Assembly: GCA_913057905.1 (NCBI GenBank)
Contig: CAJXPB010000005.1
Coordinates: 124,001 to 188,000 of the forward strand
Direction: 5' to 3'
DNA from: an uncultured Pseudomonadota bacterium
GTDB taxonomy: Bacteria > Myxococcota_A > Bradymonadia > Bradymonadales > Bradymonadaceae
DNA length: 64,000 nt
Shown: positions 39,864 to 48,791 of the stretch, piece by piece
Layout: each line of letters opens with the position of its first letter
How positions within the stretch are numbered: position 1 is the first letter of the stretch
Notes under the pieces: model-generated
Seen by the model: only the letters and a program-made list of their open reading frames with translations
Told to the model about the DNA's origin: nothing
Databases searched by the model: none
Translations under genes and position numbers: made by a program

Positions 39864-39903
39864 ATGTGACACGCCTGTCACATGGCTGGCGTCTCGGTGC
39901 CAT
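39864..39903 (+). promoter_or_regulatory. PhoB-box-like array, copy B
   Basis: Four 7-base units at exact 11-base spacing: ATGTGAC (39864), CTGTCAC (39875), CTGGCGT (39886), GTGCCAT (39897), matching copy A in layout. GCTAAG begins 35 bases after the start of CTGTCAC, the same distance as in copy A, and CTCACA follows 11 bases later in both. TGTGACA and TGTCACA (39865-39882) also form a perfect inverted repeat with a four-base spacer, so a dimeric repressor is an alternative reader. Confidence 0.6.
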
Positions 39904-39942
39904 GCAGTTGCTAAGTAAACCTCACACACCGGACACTCCAGT

Positions 39943-40006
39943 GTCATGCCGGCATGCCATGTTGCGGGTGTCTCGGGGAGGGAGAGTGCCCCTGCCTCGG
40001 GACACC
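39943..40006 (+). promoter_or_regulatory. Structured 5' leader, copy B
   Basis: GTCATGCCGGCATGCCATGTTGCGGG (39943 onward) is nearly the same as copy A, then diverges. A stem pairs GGTGTCTCG (39967-39975) with CGGGACACC (39998-40006), with one G-U pair. An inner GGGG-with-CCCC hairpin lies inside (39975-39993). The ribosome-binding site of the DUF3450 gene follows 25 bases later. As in copy A, no T tract is present, so it is not a terminator. Confidence 0.5.
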
Positions 40007-40043
40007 GAGCCATTTCTGACATCCCGCTCAGAGAGAACCCAAC

Positions 40044-40853
40044 ATGAGTCAACGACTCGACAATACAGGCCGATGGTGGTGGTCGGCCGCGGCCGGGCTT
40101 TTGGCCCTGCTTGTGGCAACCACCGTCTCGGCGGATGACGTGAAGTTGAACAAACTGTCCGAAAAGCTGGCTGACATGCGCGCCGAGGTCGATGACCTGG
40201 CCTCGACGGTGGAGAACGAAAAGAGCGAGATCGACAGCCGGGTCCAATCGATTCGAAGGCAACGCGCCGACCTGGAGATGCAGATTCAGCGGGAGAAGTC
40301 GCGCCTTCAGCAACTCGAGCAGGATTGGGAAAAGCAGAAGGCGCAGATGGAGAAAAACCGCAAGCAGAACAAGCAGCTCAAGCCGGCCTTCGACGCGGCG
40401 GCCTCCGCGCTCCGCGCGAACATCAAGACGGGCCCGCCCTTCAAACGCTCCGAGCGGCTCAATCAGGTCCAGGAACTCGAGACGCAGGTCGAAGAGGGCG
40501 TGCTGTCGCCGCAGAAGGGAATCTCCCGGATGTGGCAGGCCGTCGAAGACGAACTCCGACTCTCCGAAGAGAACGGCATCTACCAGCAGGTCGTGACCCT
40601 GGACGGCAACGAGGTGCTGGCCGACGTCGCCCGAGTTGGCATGGTCGGGCTCTTCTTCAAGACCGACGACGGGCGAGTCGGGATGGCTCAGAGAGATGGC
40701 GACATCTGGAGCTGGAAGGTCGCCTCCAAGGAAAAACGCATCAATCGCATTCGCACGCTCTTTGATTCGTTCCGCAAGGGCATCCGTTCCGGCTACTTCA
40801 CGATGCCGAACGCCTTTCAGGGCATCGAACGCCGATCGGGAGGGAAGCAATGA
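40044..40853 (+). CDS. DUF3450 family periplasmic protein
   Basis: 269 aa with an N-terminal signal or membrane segment (about residues 9-30, ending in VSADD). Most of the mature part, roughly residues 35-120, is a coiled coil of Lys/Glu/Gln heptads; the C-terminal half is the conserved DUF3450 core (GVLSPQKGISRMWQAVEDEL, GLFFKTDDGRVGMAQRDGDIW). DUF3450 genes regularly stand first in operons with MotA/TolQ/ExbB, ExbD and TonB, as here; the protein is thought to sit in the periplasm and help the transducer complex, but no mechanism is known. Its stop overlaps the next start by four bases. Confidence 0.85.
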   Translation: MSQRLDNTGRWWWSAAAGLLALLVATTVSADDVKLNKLSEKLADMRAEVDDLASTVENEKSEIDSRVQSIRRQRADLEMQIQREKSRLQQLEQDWEKQKAQMEKNRKQNKQLKPAFDAAASALRANIKTGPPFKRSERLNQVQELETQVEEGVLSPQKGISRMWQAVEDELRLSEENGIYQQVVTLDGNEVLADVARVGMVGLFFKTDDGRVGMAQRDGDIWSWKVASKEKRINRIRTLFDSFRKGIRSGYFTMPNAFQGIERRSGGKQ

Positions 40854-42286
40854 AGACGGGAAACCTCAGACACGCACTCGCAGCGGGTATCGGACTCCTC
40901 ATCGCGCTCGGTGGCATCAGCTCGGCGACCGGCCAGTCAAAACTGCAGGAGGCCTACCAGAAGGAATTCGCCCACCTGGAGGCTCAGAAGCGCGCGCTGG
41001 AAGAACGACTCGAGCGCGTCCGGCAGGAGGGCGACCAGCGCATCCAGCAGGCGAAGGCCGAACGGAACCAGCTCCAGGGACAGTTGACTTCGCTGAAGCA
41101 GCGAGCCGACTCGCTCTCCGACAAACTCGAAAACGCCAAGCGAAAGGTCTCCAAGGGAGATCGTGGAGACCAGATCTTAGCCTCGACGGTTCAGCAGGCC
41201 AACCGAACGCTCAAAGAGTGGGGGCTCGACGTGAAAGTCCCGACCGAGGGCGAGGAGAAGCAATACGGAGAGATACTCCCGACGCTCTTTGAGAAAGGCA
41301 CCGATGCAGTGTCGCGCTCGCGGACCATGCGCGTCAAAGAAGGGGAATTCTTCCTGAAAGACGGGAGTCGAACCGAAGGCACCATCGTCCACCTGGGAGA
41401 GGTCGCCGCCTGGGGCGTCTCCGACAAGGCCTCCGGCGCGCTGGCGCCGGCTGGTGAGGGGCGGCTGAAGATCTGGAACAAGAAGAGCGCCGATACAGCC
41501 GAGGTCCTGAAGGCCGGTGAGGCGCCGTCGACATTGGATGCCTACTTGTACGAATCCCTCGACGAGGGCGTGCAAAAGAAGGCTGAAAAGACCTGGCTCA
41601 GTACCATCAACGATGGCGGCGTCATCGCCTGGGTCATCGTGGCGATGGGCGTCCTCGGTCTGCTGCTTGTCCTGCTCAGAAGCATCCTGCTCGCTCTCGC
41701 GGGCCGCGGCGCCCGGCAACTGACCGACACGGTCGGCACGCTCGTCGGCCAAGGCCAGAGGCAAAAGGCCCTGGAGCGTTGTCAGGACGCGTCGGGAGCT
41801 GCGTCCCGGGTCATGGAGACCGCCGTCGACCACCTCGATGAAGGGCGCGAGATGGTCGAGGACACGGTGGCCGAAGCGATCCTCCACGAAGAGCCGACGG
41901 TTCAGCGTTTTGGGTCGGTGATTCTCGTCTTCGCCGCCGTGGCCCCGCTTCTGGGGCTTCTGGGGACGGTGACCGGGATGATCTCGACCTTCGATGTCAT
42001 CACGAAGCACGGCACGGGCGACCCGCGCATGCTGTCGGGCGGTATCTCCGAGGCGCTCATTACGACGCAGCTCGGGCTCATCGTGGCCATCCCCCTTCTG
42101 CTGTTGGGCAACCTGCTCAAGGGTTGGGGCAATCGCATCCTCAATAACTTGGAGCGCAGCGCCCTGCGCATCGTGAACGTGGCTCACCTGACAGATGAGG
42201 GCGGCCAGCAGCCGCGTCCCGTCGACGAAGAGGGTGAGCCCATCGAAGACGAGGATGACGTCGAAAACATCCTGGGGGCCGTCTGA
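40850..42286 (+). CDS. ExbB/TolQ-type protein with periplasmic coiled coil (TtpC-like)
   Basis: 478 aa. A signal peptide (about residues 1-26) and a coiled coil (about 28-120) precede a middle soluble region. Three membrane segments in the MotA/TolQ/ExbB pattern follow from about residue 260: GVIAWVIVAMGVLGLLLV, then VILVFAAVAPLLGLLGTVTG, then LGLIVAIPLLLLGN. GTVTGMISTF is the family signature. The large N-terminal extension is as in Vibrio TtpC, which joins the TonB2 energising complex. It is the first of two ExbB-type genes in the operon. It ends in an acidic tail, and its stop overlaps the next start by one base. Confidence 0.87.
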   Translation: MKTGNLRHALAAGIGLLIALGGISSATGQSKLQEAYQKEFAHLEAQKRALEERLERVRQEGDQRIQQAKAERNQLQGQLTSLKQRADSLSDKLENAKRKVSKGDRGDQILASTVQQANRTLKEWGLDVKVPTEGEEKQYGEILPTLFEKGTDAVSRSRTMRVKEGEFFLKDGSRTEGTIVHLGEVAAWGVSDKASGALAPAGEGRLKIWNKKSADTAEVLKAGEAPSTLDAYLYESLDEGVQKKAEKTWLSTINDGGVIAWVIVAMGVLGLLLVLLRSILLALAGRGARQLTDTVGTLVGQGQRQKALERCQDASGAASRVMETAVDHLDEGREMVEDTVAEAILHEEPTVQRFGSVILVFAAVAPLLGLLGTVTGMISTFDVITKHGTGDPRMLSGGISEALITTQLGLIVAIPLLLLGNLLKGWGNRILNNLERSALRIVNVAHLTDEGGQQPRPVDEEGEPIEDEDDVENILGAV

Positions 42287-42978
42287 TGGAGGGCGAACTT
42301 CTCATCGCAGCGGGGAAGGCGCTCTCGTTCGATGCCCTGGTCGACGAGATGGCCCGCTATATCGACAGCGGCGGCTTCGTCATGCCGCCGCTGGTGGTGG
42401 GCACGCTCATCATGTGGTTTGGCATCGGCTGGCGCTGGATGACCCTCCAGCGCGGCGGCGATCTGCCCCTGGAGACCTGGGTCCGAAAGGCCGTACGAGG
42501 TGAAGAGGCGCCGGATACGGGCCTTCTGGGCCGGGCTGTTCACAAGGGTATCTTCCTGGCGCAGTCCGACGTCGAGAAGCTTCGTCCGTACCTAGGCGAT
42601 GCCTACGACGGTATCCGCGACGAGATGCGTCAGTTTTCCACCATCGTCACAGCTATCGTTGCGGTCGCTCCCCTGACCGGTCTGCTGGGTACCGTAACCG
42701 GCATGATCGAGACGTTCGCGTCCCTGGGTGACATGGCGCTGTTTAGCCAGTCAGGCGGCATCGCCGGTGGCATCTCGGCTGCGCTGATCTCCACACAGAT
42801 GGGCCTCGCCGTGGCGATCCCCGGCATGATGGTCGGGCGCATGCTCGACCGCCGCCAGGACCGGCTCGAGGCCGAACTACAGGAACTCGAAGAACTACTT
42901 TGCGCCAATCGCTACAACATCAAGCTGGCGCAGACTTCGTCCGACGACGACGTCGCGGCGGACCAAGAGGAGGCATGA
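42286..42978 (+). CDS. exbB: ExbB proton-channel subunit
   Basis: 230 aa, a normal-length ExbB-type protein with three membrane segments (GGFVMPPLVVGTLIMWFGIG; IVTAIVAVAPLTGLLGTVTG; ALISTQMGLAVAIPGMMVGR). The signature GTVTGMIETFASLG is intact. With ExbD it forms the proton-driven motor that powers TonB. The start overlaps the previous stop, and the ExbD gene begins two bases after this one ends. The C-terminal tail is acidic. Confidence 0.93.
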   Translation: MEGELLIAAGKALSFDALVDEMARYIDSGGFVMPPLVVGTLIMWFGIGWRWMTLQRGGDLPLETWVRKAVRGEEAPDTGLLGRAVHKGIFLAQSDVEKLRPYLGDAYDGIRDEMRQFSTIVTAIVAVAPLTGLLGTVTGMIETFASLGDMALFSQSGGIAGGISAALISTQMGLAVAIPGMMVGRMLDRRQDRLEAELQELEELLCANRYNIKLAQTSSDDDVAADQEEA

Positions 42979-42979
42979 C

Positions 42980-43390
42980 ATGCGATTTCGATCTCGAAGT
43001 CGAGATGACAGTGAGCAGGACATCGACATCTCGCCGCTCATCGACATGGTGTTCATCCTGCTGATCTTCTTCATGGTCTCGACGACCTTCGTCAAAGACA
43101 TGGACATCGATCTGGAGCGTCCGGGCGCGGCGAGCGCCTCGCAGACGCCCAGCGAAGCGATCCGTGTCTACATCGATGCTGACTCCAAGATCTACGTCGA
43201 CAACAAACCGGTGAAGTCGTGGATGCTGCAGAGTCGGATCAAGAATCTGCTCGGCAGCGGCGACAGCGCGCAGGTGCTCGTGGTCACCGACCGAGGCGTG
43301 CCGGCCGATAAACTCATCGACGTGGTCGACCAGGCACGGTTGGCGGGCGCCAAAAACGTGGGCGTCGCCACCGATCGGGAGGCCGGATGA
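42980..43390 (+). CDS. exbD: ExbD proton-channel subunit
   Basis: 136 aa. One membrane segment near the N-terminus (ISPLIDMVFILLIFFMVSTTF) contains the conserved Asp of the proton path in SPLIDM. The periplasmic part with VYIDADSKIYVDNKPV and VLVVTDRGVPADKLIDVVDQ fits ExbD/TolR. Stop overlaps the tonB start by four bases. This is the third motor component of the operon. Confidence 0.93.
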   Translation: MRFRSRSRDDSEQDIDISPLIDMVFILLIFFMVSTTFVKDMDIDLERPGAASASQTPSEAIRVYIDADSKIYVDNKPVKSWMLQSRIKNLLGSGDSAQVLVVTDRGVPADKLIDVVDQARLAGAKNVGVATDREAG

Positions 43391-44031
43391 TCCTGCGTGA
43401 GTCGACACTCAAGCGCGCGGCGGCGGCCACGGGGACAATGATCGTCGGGTCGGGCTTTGTCTTCGGGCTGATGCTGATGATGAACGAATTCGCCGAAGAG
43501 CCCGATGACCCGGACCTGGGCAACACCAACAGCATCAGCGTCGAACCGAAGCCGGATCCGCCCGACAAGCCCGAACCGAAGCCGGAGCCGAAGCAACAGA
43601 CCAGCGAGCCGCCTCCTCAGCAGGCGCCGCCTCCGGACCTGGGCTCGGCTATCGGGTCGATCGGCTTCAAGATGCCCGGACTCTCTCCGGGCGGCTCCGA
43701 GAAGGCCAGCGAAAAACTTCTGGGGGATGTCCAGGCCTCGGTGATGACCGCCGATGCCGTCGACCAGAAACCGAAGCCCCTCAATCGGGTCCAGCCCGAT
43801 CTGCCGAGGCGCATCGTCGCCAAGCAGCAAGATGGAAAAGTATTGGTAAAGGCCCTGGTCGATACCGAAGGTGCGGTCCAACGTGCCAAGATCGTCCGTT
43901 CTGACCCCGAGGGCGTCTACGACGAATTCGTCCTGGAGGCGGTCAAACAGTGGCGTTTCAAGCCGGCCAGCTACGAGGGCAAGACGGTCAAGACGTGGAT
44001 CGAAGTTCCCTTTGAATTCTCCCTGCAGTGA
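43387..44031 (+). CDS. tonB: TonB-type energy transducer
   Basis: 214 aa. A short cytoplasmic start, one membrane segment (about 14-34, GTMIVGSGFVFGLMLMMNEF) and a Pro/Glu/Lys-rich periplasmic spacer (EPKPDPPDKPEPKPEPKQQ) precede a C-terminal TonB domain with RIVAKQQDGKVLVKALVDTE, GVYDEFVLEAVKQWRFKPA and the terminal VKTWIEVPFEFSL strand. It carries the energy of the ExbB/ExbD motor across the periplasm to the TonB-dependent receptor encoded downstream. The spacer is short for TonB. Confidence 0.9.
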   Translation: MILRESTLKRAAAATGTMIVGSGFVFGLMLMMNEFAEEPDDPDLGNTNSISVEPKPDPPDKPEPKPEPKQQTSEPPPQQAPPPDLGSAIGSIGFKMPGLSPGGSEKASEKLLGDVQASVMTADAVDQKPKPLNRVQPDLPRRIVAKQQDGKVLVKALVDTEGAVQRAKIVRSDPEGVYDEFVLEAVKQWRFKPASYEGKTVKTWIEVPFEFSLQ

Positions 44032-44042
44032 GGTCGGTACCG

Positions 44043-45233
44043 ATGCAACTTCGAATCCTCTGTGCCGCCCTTCTCGTCTTCGGGGTCTCTACGGCTACCG
44101 CACAGGAACCGCCCGACGACCAGGGGTCTTCGTCCTCGCAGTCGGCCGAGAACGCCGAACAGGAAGACGTCGATCGAGTGTCCCTGGCGGCAACCCTGGT
44201 GCGCGACGGCCACTACGGCCGCGCCCAGACCGTGCTCGCCAAGGTCGATACAAAGGCCGAGGAGACCGACCGGGCGCTGTATCACACGCTCCAAGGGATC
44301 ATTGCCCTGCGAGAGAAGGCCTATCAGACGGCAGTCGACGAGCTCGAAGAGGCCATCCATCAGGGGCAGACGAAAAACCAGATCTTCGTTCACCTGGCCC
44401 AGGCCTACTACGGGCTTCGAAACTGGGAGATGGTGACACTGTCTGTACGCAATGCCGAGGAGGCGGCCCACGACGTGCCGGACATGTTCCTGATGAAGGC
44501 CCGCGCCCACCAGAAGCTCGACGAGCAGGCGATGGCCTGGCGAGCACTGGCCGAAGGACGGGAGCTGTTTCCCGACAATCGGGCATTCCTCAGAGAACAG
44601 ATCTTCCTGCTCGTCGATCTGAAGCTCTATCAGATGGCGATGGGGCTGGGCACCACATACCTGGAATCCGGAGATGCGACCGAGGAGGACTACATCGCCG
44701 TCGCCGATGCCTTCCGGAAAGCCGGCGAGTCGAAGAAGGCGCAGATGCTTCTGGAGGAAGCCAGGCTGACGTTTCCCGACTCCTCGGAGGTACTGGTGCA
44801 CCTTGCGCATGCCTACATCTCGGGTGGTCATCCGGGCATCGGCGGCACGCTGATGCAGGTCGCCGCCGAGTACGACCCCAAATACATCCGGGAATCTGCC
44901 GAACTCTTCCGCCGCGCCGGACGATACGACCGGGCGCTCTACATGAATTCGCGGGTCTCGGACCAAACCGAGAAGTTTCAGCAGCGCGTGGCGATTCTGG
45001 TCGAAAAGAAGGAGTACGAACGCGTCGCTGCACTGAAGCCCAGGCTGGCACGTCTGGGACTGCTGGAGAATCCGAAGATCCGCTACGCCATGGCCTACGC
45101 CCACTTTCAGACCCGGGATTGGGATCAGGCCGAGACCTTACTCAAACAGATCGACGATCCCGATCTGTACGAATCGGCCGTCGAACTCCGTCGGGCGATC
45201 GATTCGTGCCGCGACGACCCGACCCGTTGCTGA
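44043..45233 (+). CDS. Periplasmic TPR-repeat protein of the TonB operon
   Basis: 396 aa, signal peptide (about residues 1-22). At least five tetratricopeptide-like repeats follow, for example LVRDGHYGRAQTVLAKVDTK, HTLQGIIALREKAYQTAVDE and HLAQAYYGLRNWEMVTLSVR. The ATG at 44043 has GAGG about eight bases upstream and is preferred to the in-frame GTG at 44028, which overlaps the tonB stop. TPR proteins accompany DUF3450/ExbB/ExbD/TonB operons in other bacteria; the partner is unknown. The last 20 residues contain two Cys. Confidence 0.85.
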   Translation: MQLRILCAALLVFGVSTATAQEPPDDQGSSSSQSAENAEQEDVDRVSLAATLVRDGHYGRAQTVLAKVDTKAEETDRALYHTLQGIIALREKAYQTAVDELEEAIHQGQTKNQIFVHLAQAYYGLRNWEMVTLSVRNAEEAAHDVPDMFLMKARAHQKLDEQAMAWRALAEGRELFPDNRAFLREQIFLLVDLKLYQMAMGLGTTYLESGDATEEDYIAVADAFRKAGESKKAQMLLEEARLTFPDSSEVLVHLAHAYISGGHPGIGGTLMQVAAEYDPKYIRESAELFRRAGRYDRALYMNSRVSDQTEKFQQRVAILVEKKEYERVAALKPRLARLGLLENPKIRYAMAYAHFQTRDWDQAETLLKQIDDPDLYESAVELRRAIDSCRDDPTRC

Positions 45234-45271
45234 CCGGCGGCGAGAACGGCCAATCCGACCAACCTGAACGA

Positions 45272-45297
45272 CCCCCGACCAACGTCGAATTCGGGGG
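45272..45297 (+). terminator. Hairpin between TPR gene and receptor gene
   Basis: CCCCCGA (45272-45278) pairs with TCGGGGG (45291-45297) around a 12-base loop, 39 bases after the TPR stop. Only CTCTGT follows, so it is likely a weak terminator or attenuator between the transducer genes and the receptor gene. Confidence 0.45.
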
Positions 45298-45345
45298 CTC
45301 TGTATAGAAATTTCACGACGAAACCGACGCTGGATACACACTGAT

Positions 45346-48300
45346 ATGATTCCGAAATCGGGACCGATGTTGTTGAGTATGCTGGTCCTGGCAGCCGGCC
45401 TCATGGGCTCGCCGGAACCCGTGGATGCACAACAGGTGGATGCACAGTCGAGCCAGTCGGCCGGTGAAATCCATGTGGTCGTCTTTGGCGTCGATGGAGC
45501 GCCGCTCGAAGGGGTCAAGGTCGCCGTCGACGGGACCGACGGGTTTGCTCGAACCAACGCGGATGGCGGTGCGCTGTTGCAGGCGCCGGCCGGGACCTGG
45601 CGGGTCACGCTGGAACATGACGATCGTCGAGGCACGGCGACCGACGTGCGCGTCGTCGAGGACATGCGCACCGAAGTTGTCGCCGAGTTCGATGCGCCCG
45701 GCAGGGGATTCTGGGCCGACGTGGAGGCGCCGAAGAAAGGGGGGGGCGAAAAGAAGGACGAAGAGGCCGCCGATGAAGACGAGGATCGAGGTCCGCCGGG
45801 AACCCTGACCGGGACCGTCGTATCCTCGGATGAAGGGAAGCCGCTCGAGACCGCACGGATCCTGGTCCGTGGGTCGACCGCCGAAGCCCAAACTGGCCCC
45901 GATGGGCGCTTTTCGCTGACCCTGCCGCCCGGCGAGTGGGACATTTCGGTGATCCACCCCGACTTCAGTACTGCCTCTCGACAGGGGGTGGAGGTCGAAT
46001 CAAAAGAGGAGACGTCCATCGATATCGAGCTCACGCCGGCGGCGGTGCGTTTGAGTGCCTTTCGGGTTGCGATTCCCCGGATTGAAGGGGGCACGGTTCA
46101 GCTCATGGAGGAGCGCAAGGAATCGAGTGCAGCCACCGAGGTCATGGGCGCCGAGGAATTCTCCAAGACCGGCGATTCGACGGCGGCCGGGGCATTGAAA
46201 AGAGTGACCGGTTTGACTGTCGTCGGCGGTAAGTTTGTCTACGTCCGTGGTCTCGGTTCTCGGTATTCATCGACGTTGCTCAATGGTGCGAATCTTCCGA
46301 GCACCGAACCGGAAAAACGGGTCGTTCCCCTGGACCTGTTTCCCACCAGCATGCTCGAGAGTATCACCATCCAGAAGACATACACCCCGGACATGCCCGG
46401 CGGATTCGGTGGTGGCGTCGTCCAGATGGAGACCCGATCCTATCCCAGCGAGTTTGACGCCAACCTAAGCCTGTCGGTCGGCGGCGCGACCGATACGACC
46501 TTTCAAGAGGGCCAGACGTACAATGGTGGATCGCTGGATTGGTTGGGCATTGACGATGGAACCCGGACGCTTCCCGAGGAATTTAAAAACCGAACAGAGG
46601 GAAAGGAAATTACGAAGAAGAATATGTTCGGCCAAGGGAATTTCACCGCGGAAGAGATCGAAGAGCTCGGGGAGATGCTGCCGAACAATTACAATGTCAA
46701 TTCTCGGACCGTAATGCCCAACCTGTCGATCAGCGGTGAGATCGGAGACCAGTTCGACCTTGGTGGAGATACGACTGCCGGATTCCTGTTTTCGGCCTCC
46801 TACGACTACAGTCACGATATCAACGACTACGAAGAGAAGACGGTCATCAACAGCAGAGACGGTCCAACCATCCAAAATGAGTACGAATTCTACGAGACGA
46901 ACGACGAAGTCGTGGCGAACGCTATCCTATCCGGAGGGGTTGACTTCGGCGAGGACCATCAATTGCAGCTCACGTCGCTGATCAACCGAGTTACCGACGA
47001 TAAGGTTCGAACCTACGAGGGATTCTACAATGACTACGGGGATACGATCCGCGTGACGCGGTTGCGCTGGCAAGAGCGACAGTTGATGTTCCATCAGCTC
47101 CAGGGTGAGCACACCTTTCCCGACGCTCAGCAGTTGACCGTGGACTGGCAGTACGTCTTCTCACAGGCGAGACGGCAAGAGCCGGATCGACGGGACTACC
47201 GGTACAACTGGGATGCCGACTACGGCGAGTACGTCTTGAGTGACCGGGCCAGGGGGAATGTTCGTCTCTACAGTGAATTGCTGGACAACACCCACGATGC
47301 TCGCTTTGGGATGAAAATTCCAGTTGGAATATGGGGCGGCAGAGACATGAAACTGAAGTTTGGCGGTGGCTTCACCTCGAAGCAGCGGCAGGTCGATACG
47401 CGTCGATTCGTCTACGACACGGGAACGGCGGATCCCGAGTTTCTGTCTCAACGCCCCGAGCAGTTGTTCAACGATGAGAACATCGGTCCTGATTCCGCCT
47501 TCACGCTCAAAGAAGCCACTCGTGAGACCGACAATTACTCGGGTGGGCAGATCGTCGCGGCAGGATACGCGATGGCGGAGATGCCGATCACACAAGACTT
47601 CAAGGCGACCTTCGGTGCTCGTGTCGAACATTCGGTCCAGGATGTCGAGACGACAGCCCTCTTTTCTGACAGCAAGACGGCATCGGAGTTGAAGACGACC
47701 GATGTCTTGCCTTCGTTGAATCTCAAATATGACCTCAACGACGACATGTTGCTGCGTGCGGCTGCGGCGCGCACGGTCAACCGGCCGAACTTTCGAGAGC
47801 TCTCCAACGCCCAGTTCAACGACGTGGTCGGGGGCAACACATTCCAGGGAAATCCCGACCTTGACCGTGCTCAGATTACCCACGTGGATGCGCGCTACGA
47901 GTGGTATCCGAGCCGGGGAGAGTCGCTGTCGCTGGGAGCGTTCTACAAGGATTTCGAAGATCCGATCGAACTGACGTATCGCGCCTCGGCCGGGACCCTG
48001 GTGCAGCCCGTCAACATCCAGGGGGCTCAAAACTTTGGCGTCGAGTTCGCCGCCCGCACCAAGCTCGACTTCATCGGCAAGGCCGTGAAGGATTTCTACA
48101 TCGCCGGGAACGTCTCCTACATCTACTCGCAGATCTCTATCGATCCCGAGAGCGATGCGGCCGATTTGCTCACCAATACCGAACGTCCCCTGCAGGGCCA
48201 GTCGCCGTATACGGTCAATTTTCAGTTCGGCTACGACAATCCGGAGAGCCGCACTCAGGCGACACTGCTGTACAACGTGTCCGGGCCGCGCATCGTCGAG

Positions 48301-48510
48301 GTCGGAGCCTACGGCATCCCCGACAACTACGAGCAGCCCTTCCATTCGCTGGACTTCACTTTCTCGCAGAAGTTCGACAACGAGTGGAAGGTTAGCTTTT
48401 CGGCCGATAACCTCCTGAATCTGCCCCACACCTACGAGCAGGGCGACATTACCACCTACTACGAGCTAGAGGGACGTTCCTTCTCCCTGGGCGTGTCGAA
48501 AGGATTCTGA
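45346..48510 (+). CDS. TonB-dependent receptor with two N-terminal carboxypeptidase-like domains
   Basis: 1054 aa with a signal peptide (about residues 1-28). Two regulatory-like beta-sandwich domains of the CarboxypepD type follow (about 40-115, and 150-230 with GTLTGTVVSSDEGKPLETA), joined by a Lys/Glu/Asp stretch. A plug domain (about 255-370: VTGLTVVGGKFVYVRGLGSR, PEKRVVPLDLFPTSMLESI) and a large barrel ending in the typical C-terminal Phe (SLGVSKGF) complete it. The FVYVRGLGSRY and DMPGGFGGGVVQ segments match the receptors usually linked to DUF3450 TonB operons. The ligand cannot be told from sequence. It lies 112 bases after the TPR gene and is the natural client of the TonB system. Confidence 0.93.
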   Translation: MIPKSGPMLLSMLVLAAGLMGSPEPVDAQQVDAQSSQSAGEIHVVVFGVDGAPLEGVKVAVDGTDGFARTNADGGALLQAPAGTWRVTLEHDDRRGTATDVRVVEDMRTEVVAEFDAPGRGFWADVEAPKKGGGEKKDEEAADEDEDRGPPGTLTGTVVSSDEGKPLETARILVRGSTAEAQTGPDGRFSLTLPPGEWDISVIHPDFSTASRQGVEVESKEETSIDIELTPAAVRLSAFRVAIPRIEGGTVQLMEERKESSAATEVMGAEEFSKTGDSTAAGALKRVTGLTVVGGKFVYVRGLGSRYSSTLLNGANLPSTEPEKRVVPLDLFPTSMLESITIQKTYTPDMPGGFGGGVVQMETRSYPSEFDANLSLSVGGATDTTFQEGQTYNGGSLDWLGIDDGTRTLPEEFKNRTEGKEITKKNMFGQGNFTAEEIEELGEMLPNNYNVNSRTVMPNLSISGEIGDQFDLGGDTTAGFLFSASYDYSHDINDYEEKTVINSRDGPTIQNEYEFYETNDEVVANAILSGGVDFGEDHQLQLTSLINRVTDDKVRTYEGFYNDYGDTIRVTRLRWQERQLMFHQLQGEHTFPDAQQLTVDWQYVFSQARRQEPDRRDYRYNWDADYGEYVLSDRARGNVRLYSELLDNTHDARFGMKIPVGIWGGRDMKLKFGGGFTSKQRQVDTRRFVYDTGTADPEFLSQRPEQLFNDENIGPDSAFTLKEATRETDNYSGGQIVAAGYAMAEMPITQDFKATFGARVEHSVQDVETTALFSDSKTASELKTTDVLPSLNLKYDLNDDMLLRAAAARTVNRPNFRELSNAQFNDVVGGNTFQGNPDLDRAQITHVDARYEWYPSRGESLSLGAFYKDFEDPIELTYRASAGTLVQPVNIQGAQNFGVEFAARTKLDFIGKAVKDFYIAGNVSYIYSQISIDPESDAADLLTNTERPLQGQSPYTVNFQFGYDNPESRTQATLLYNVSGPRIVEVGAYGIPDNYEQPFHSLDFTFSQKFDNEWKVSFSADNLLNLPHTYEQGDITTYYELEGRSFSLGVSKGF

Positions 48511-48791
48511 ACGTAGACGATTCTCCACTTGCGGGAATCCCGTCGGTATTGTCCCCTCCCGAGGCTGGCCGACCAGCACTCCAAAACAGAACCGGACGGG
48601 TCGTCGATGCTCGGCTGCAGATGCGGACGACTGAGAATTGTTGGGATACGACAAATTCGTCTGTTCTTGGGCGGAGGATGCTTAAACGTTGATGCATCGT
48701 GCGTATGATCATCTGTCACGACCGACGCAGCCGGCGAGACGGGGATCGGTCGGCATATCGATGACACACGCGACTATTGCTTGACGGTGGG

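Noticed and set aside
37243..39903. Long open frame on the minus strand opposite the beta-helix lipoprotein
   Set aside because: It follows the codon bias of the plus-strand gene, has no ribosome-binding site and shows no family motif; similar antisense frames lie opposite the VolA-like lipase, the spermidine-synthase fusion, pheT, alanine dehydrogenase and the Dus gene.
43871..45307. Plus-strand frame overlapping tonB and the TPR gene
   Set aside because: Arg/Gly/Pro-rich translation typical of a shadow frame in GC-rich DNA; the TPR gene in the other frame has a signal peptide and clear repeats.
48635..48658. GAATTGT...ACAAATTC imperfect palindrome as TetR autoregulatory operator
   Set aside because: The two arms differ in length by one base and the centre is long; no second site supports it.
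48713..48730. CTGTCAC at 48713 upstream of the TetR gene as a third pho-box array
   Set aside because: The unit 11 bases on (GACGCAG) fits poorly and none of the downstream conserved elements is present.
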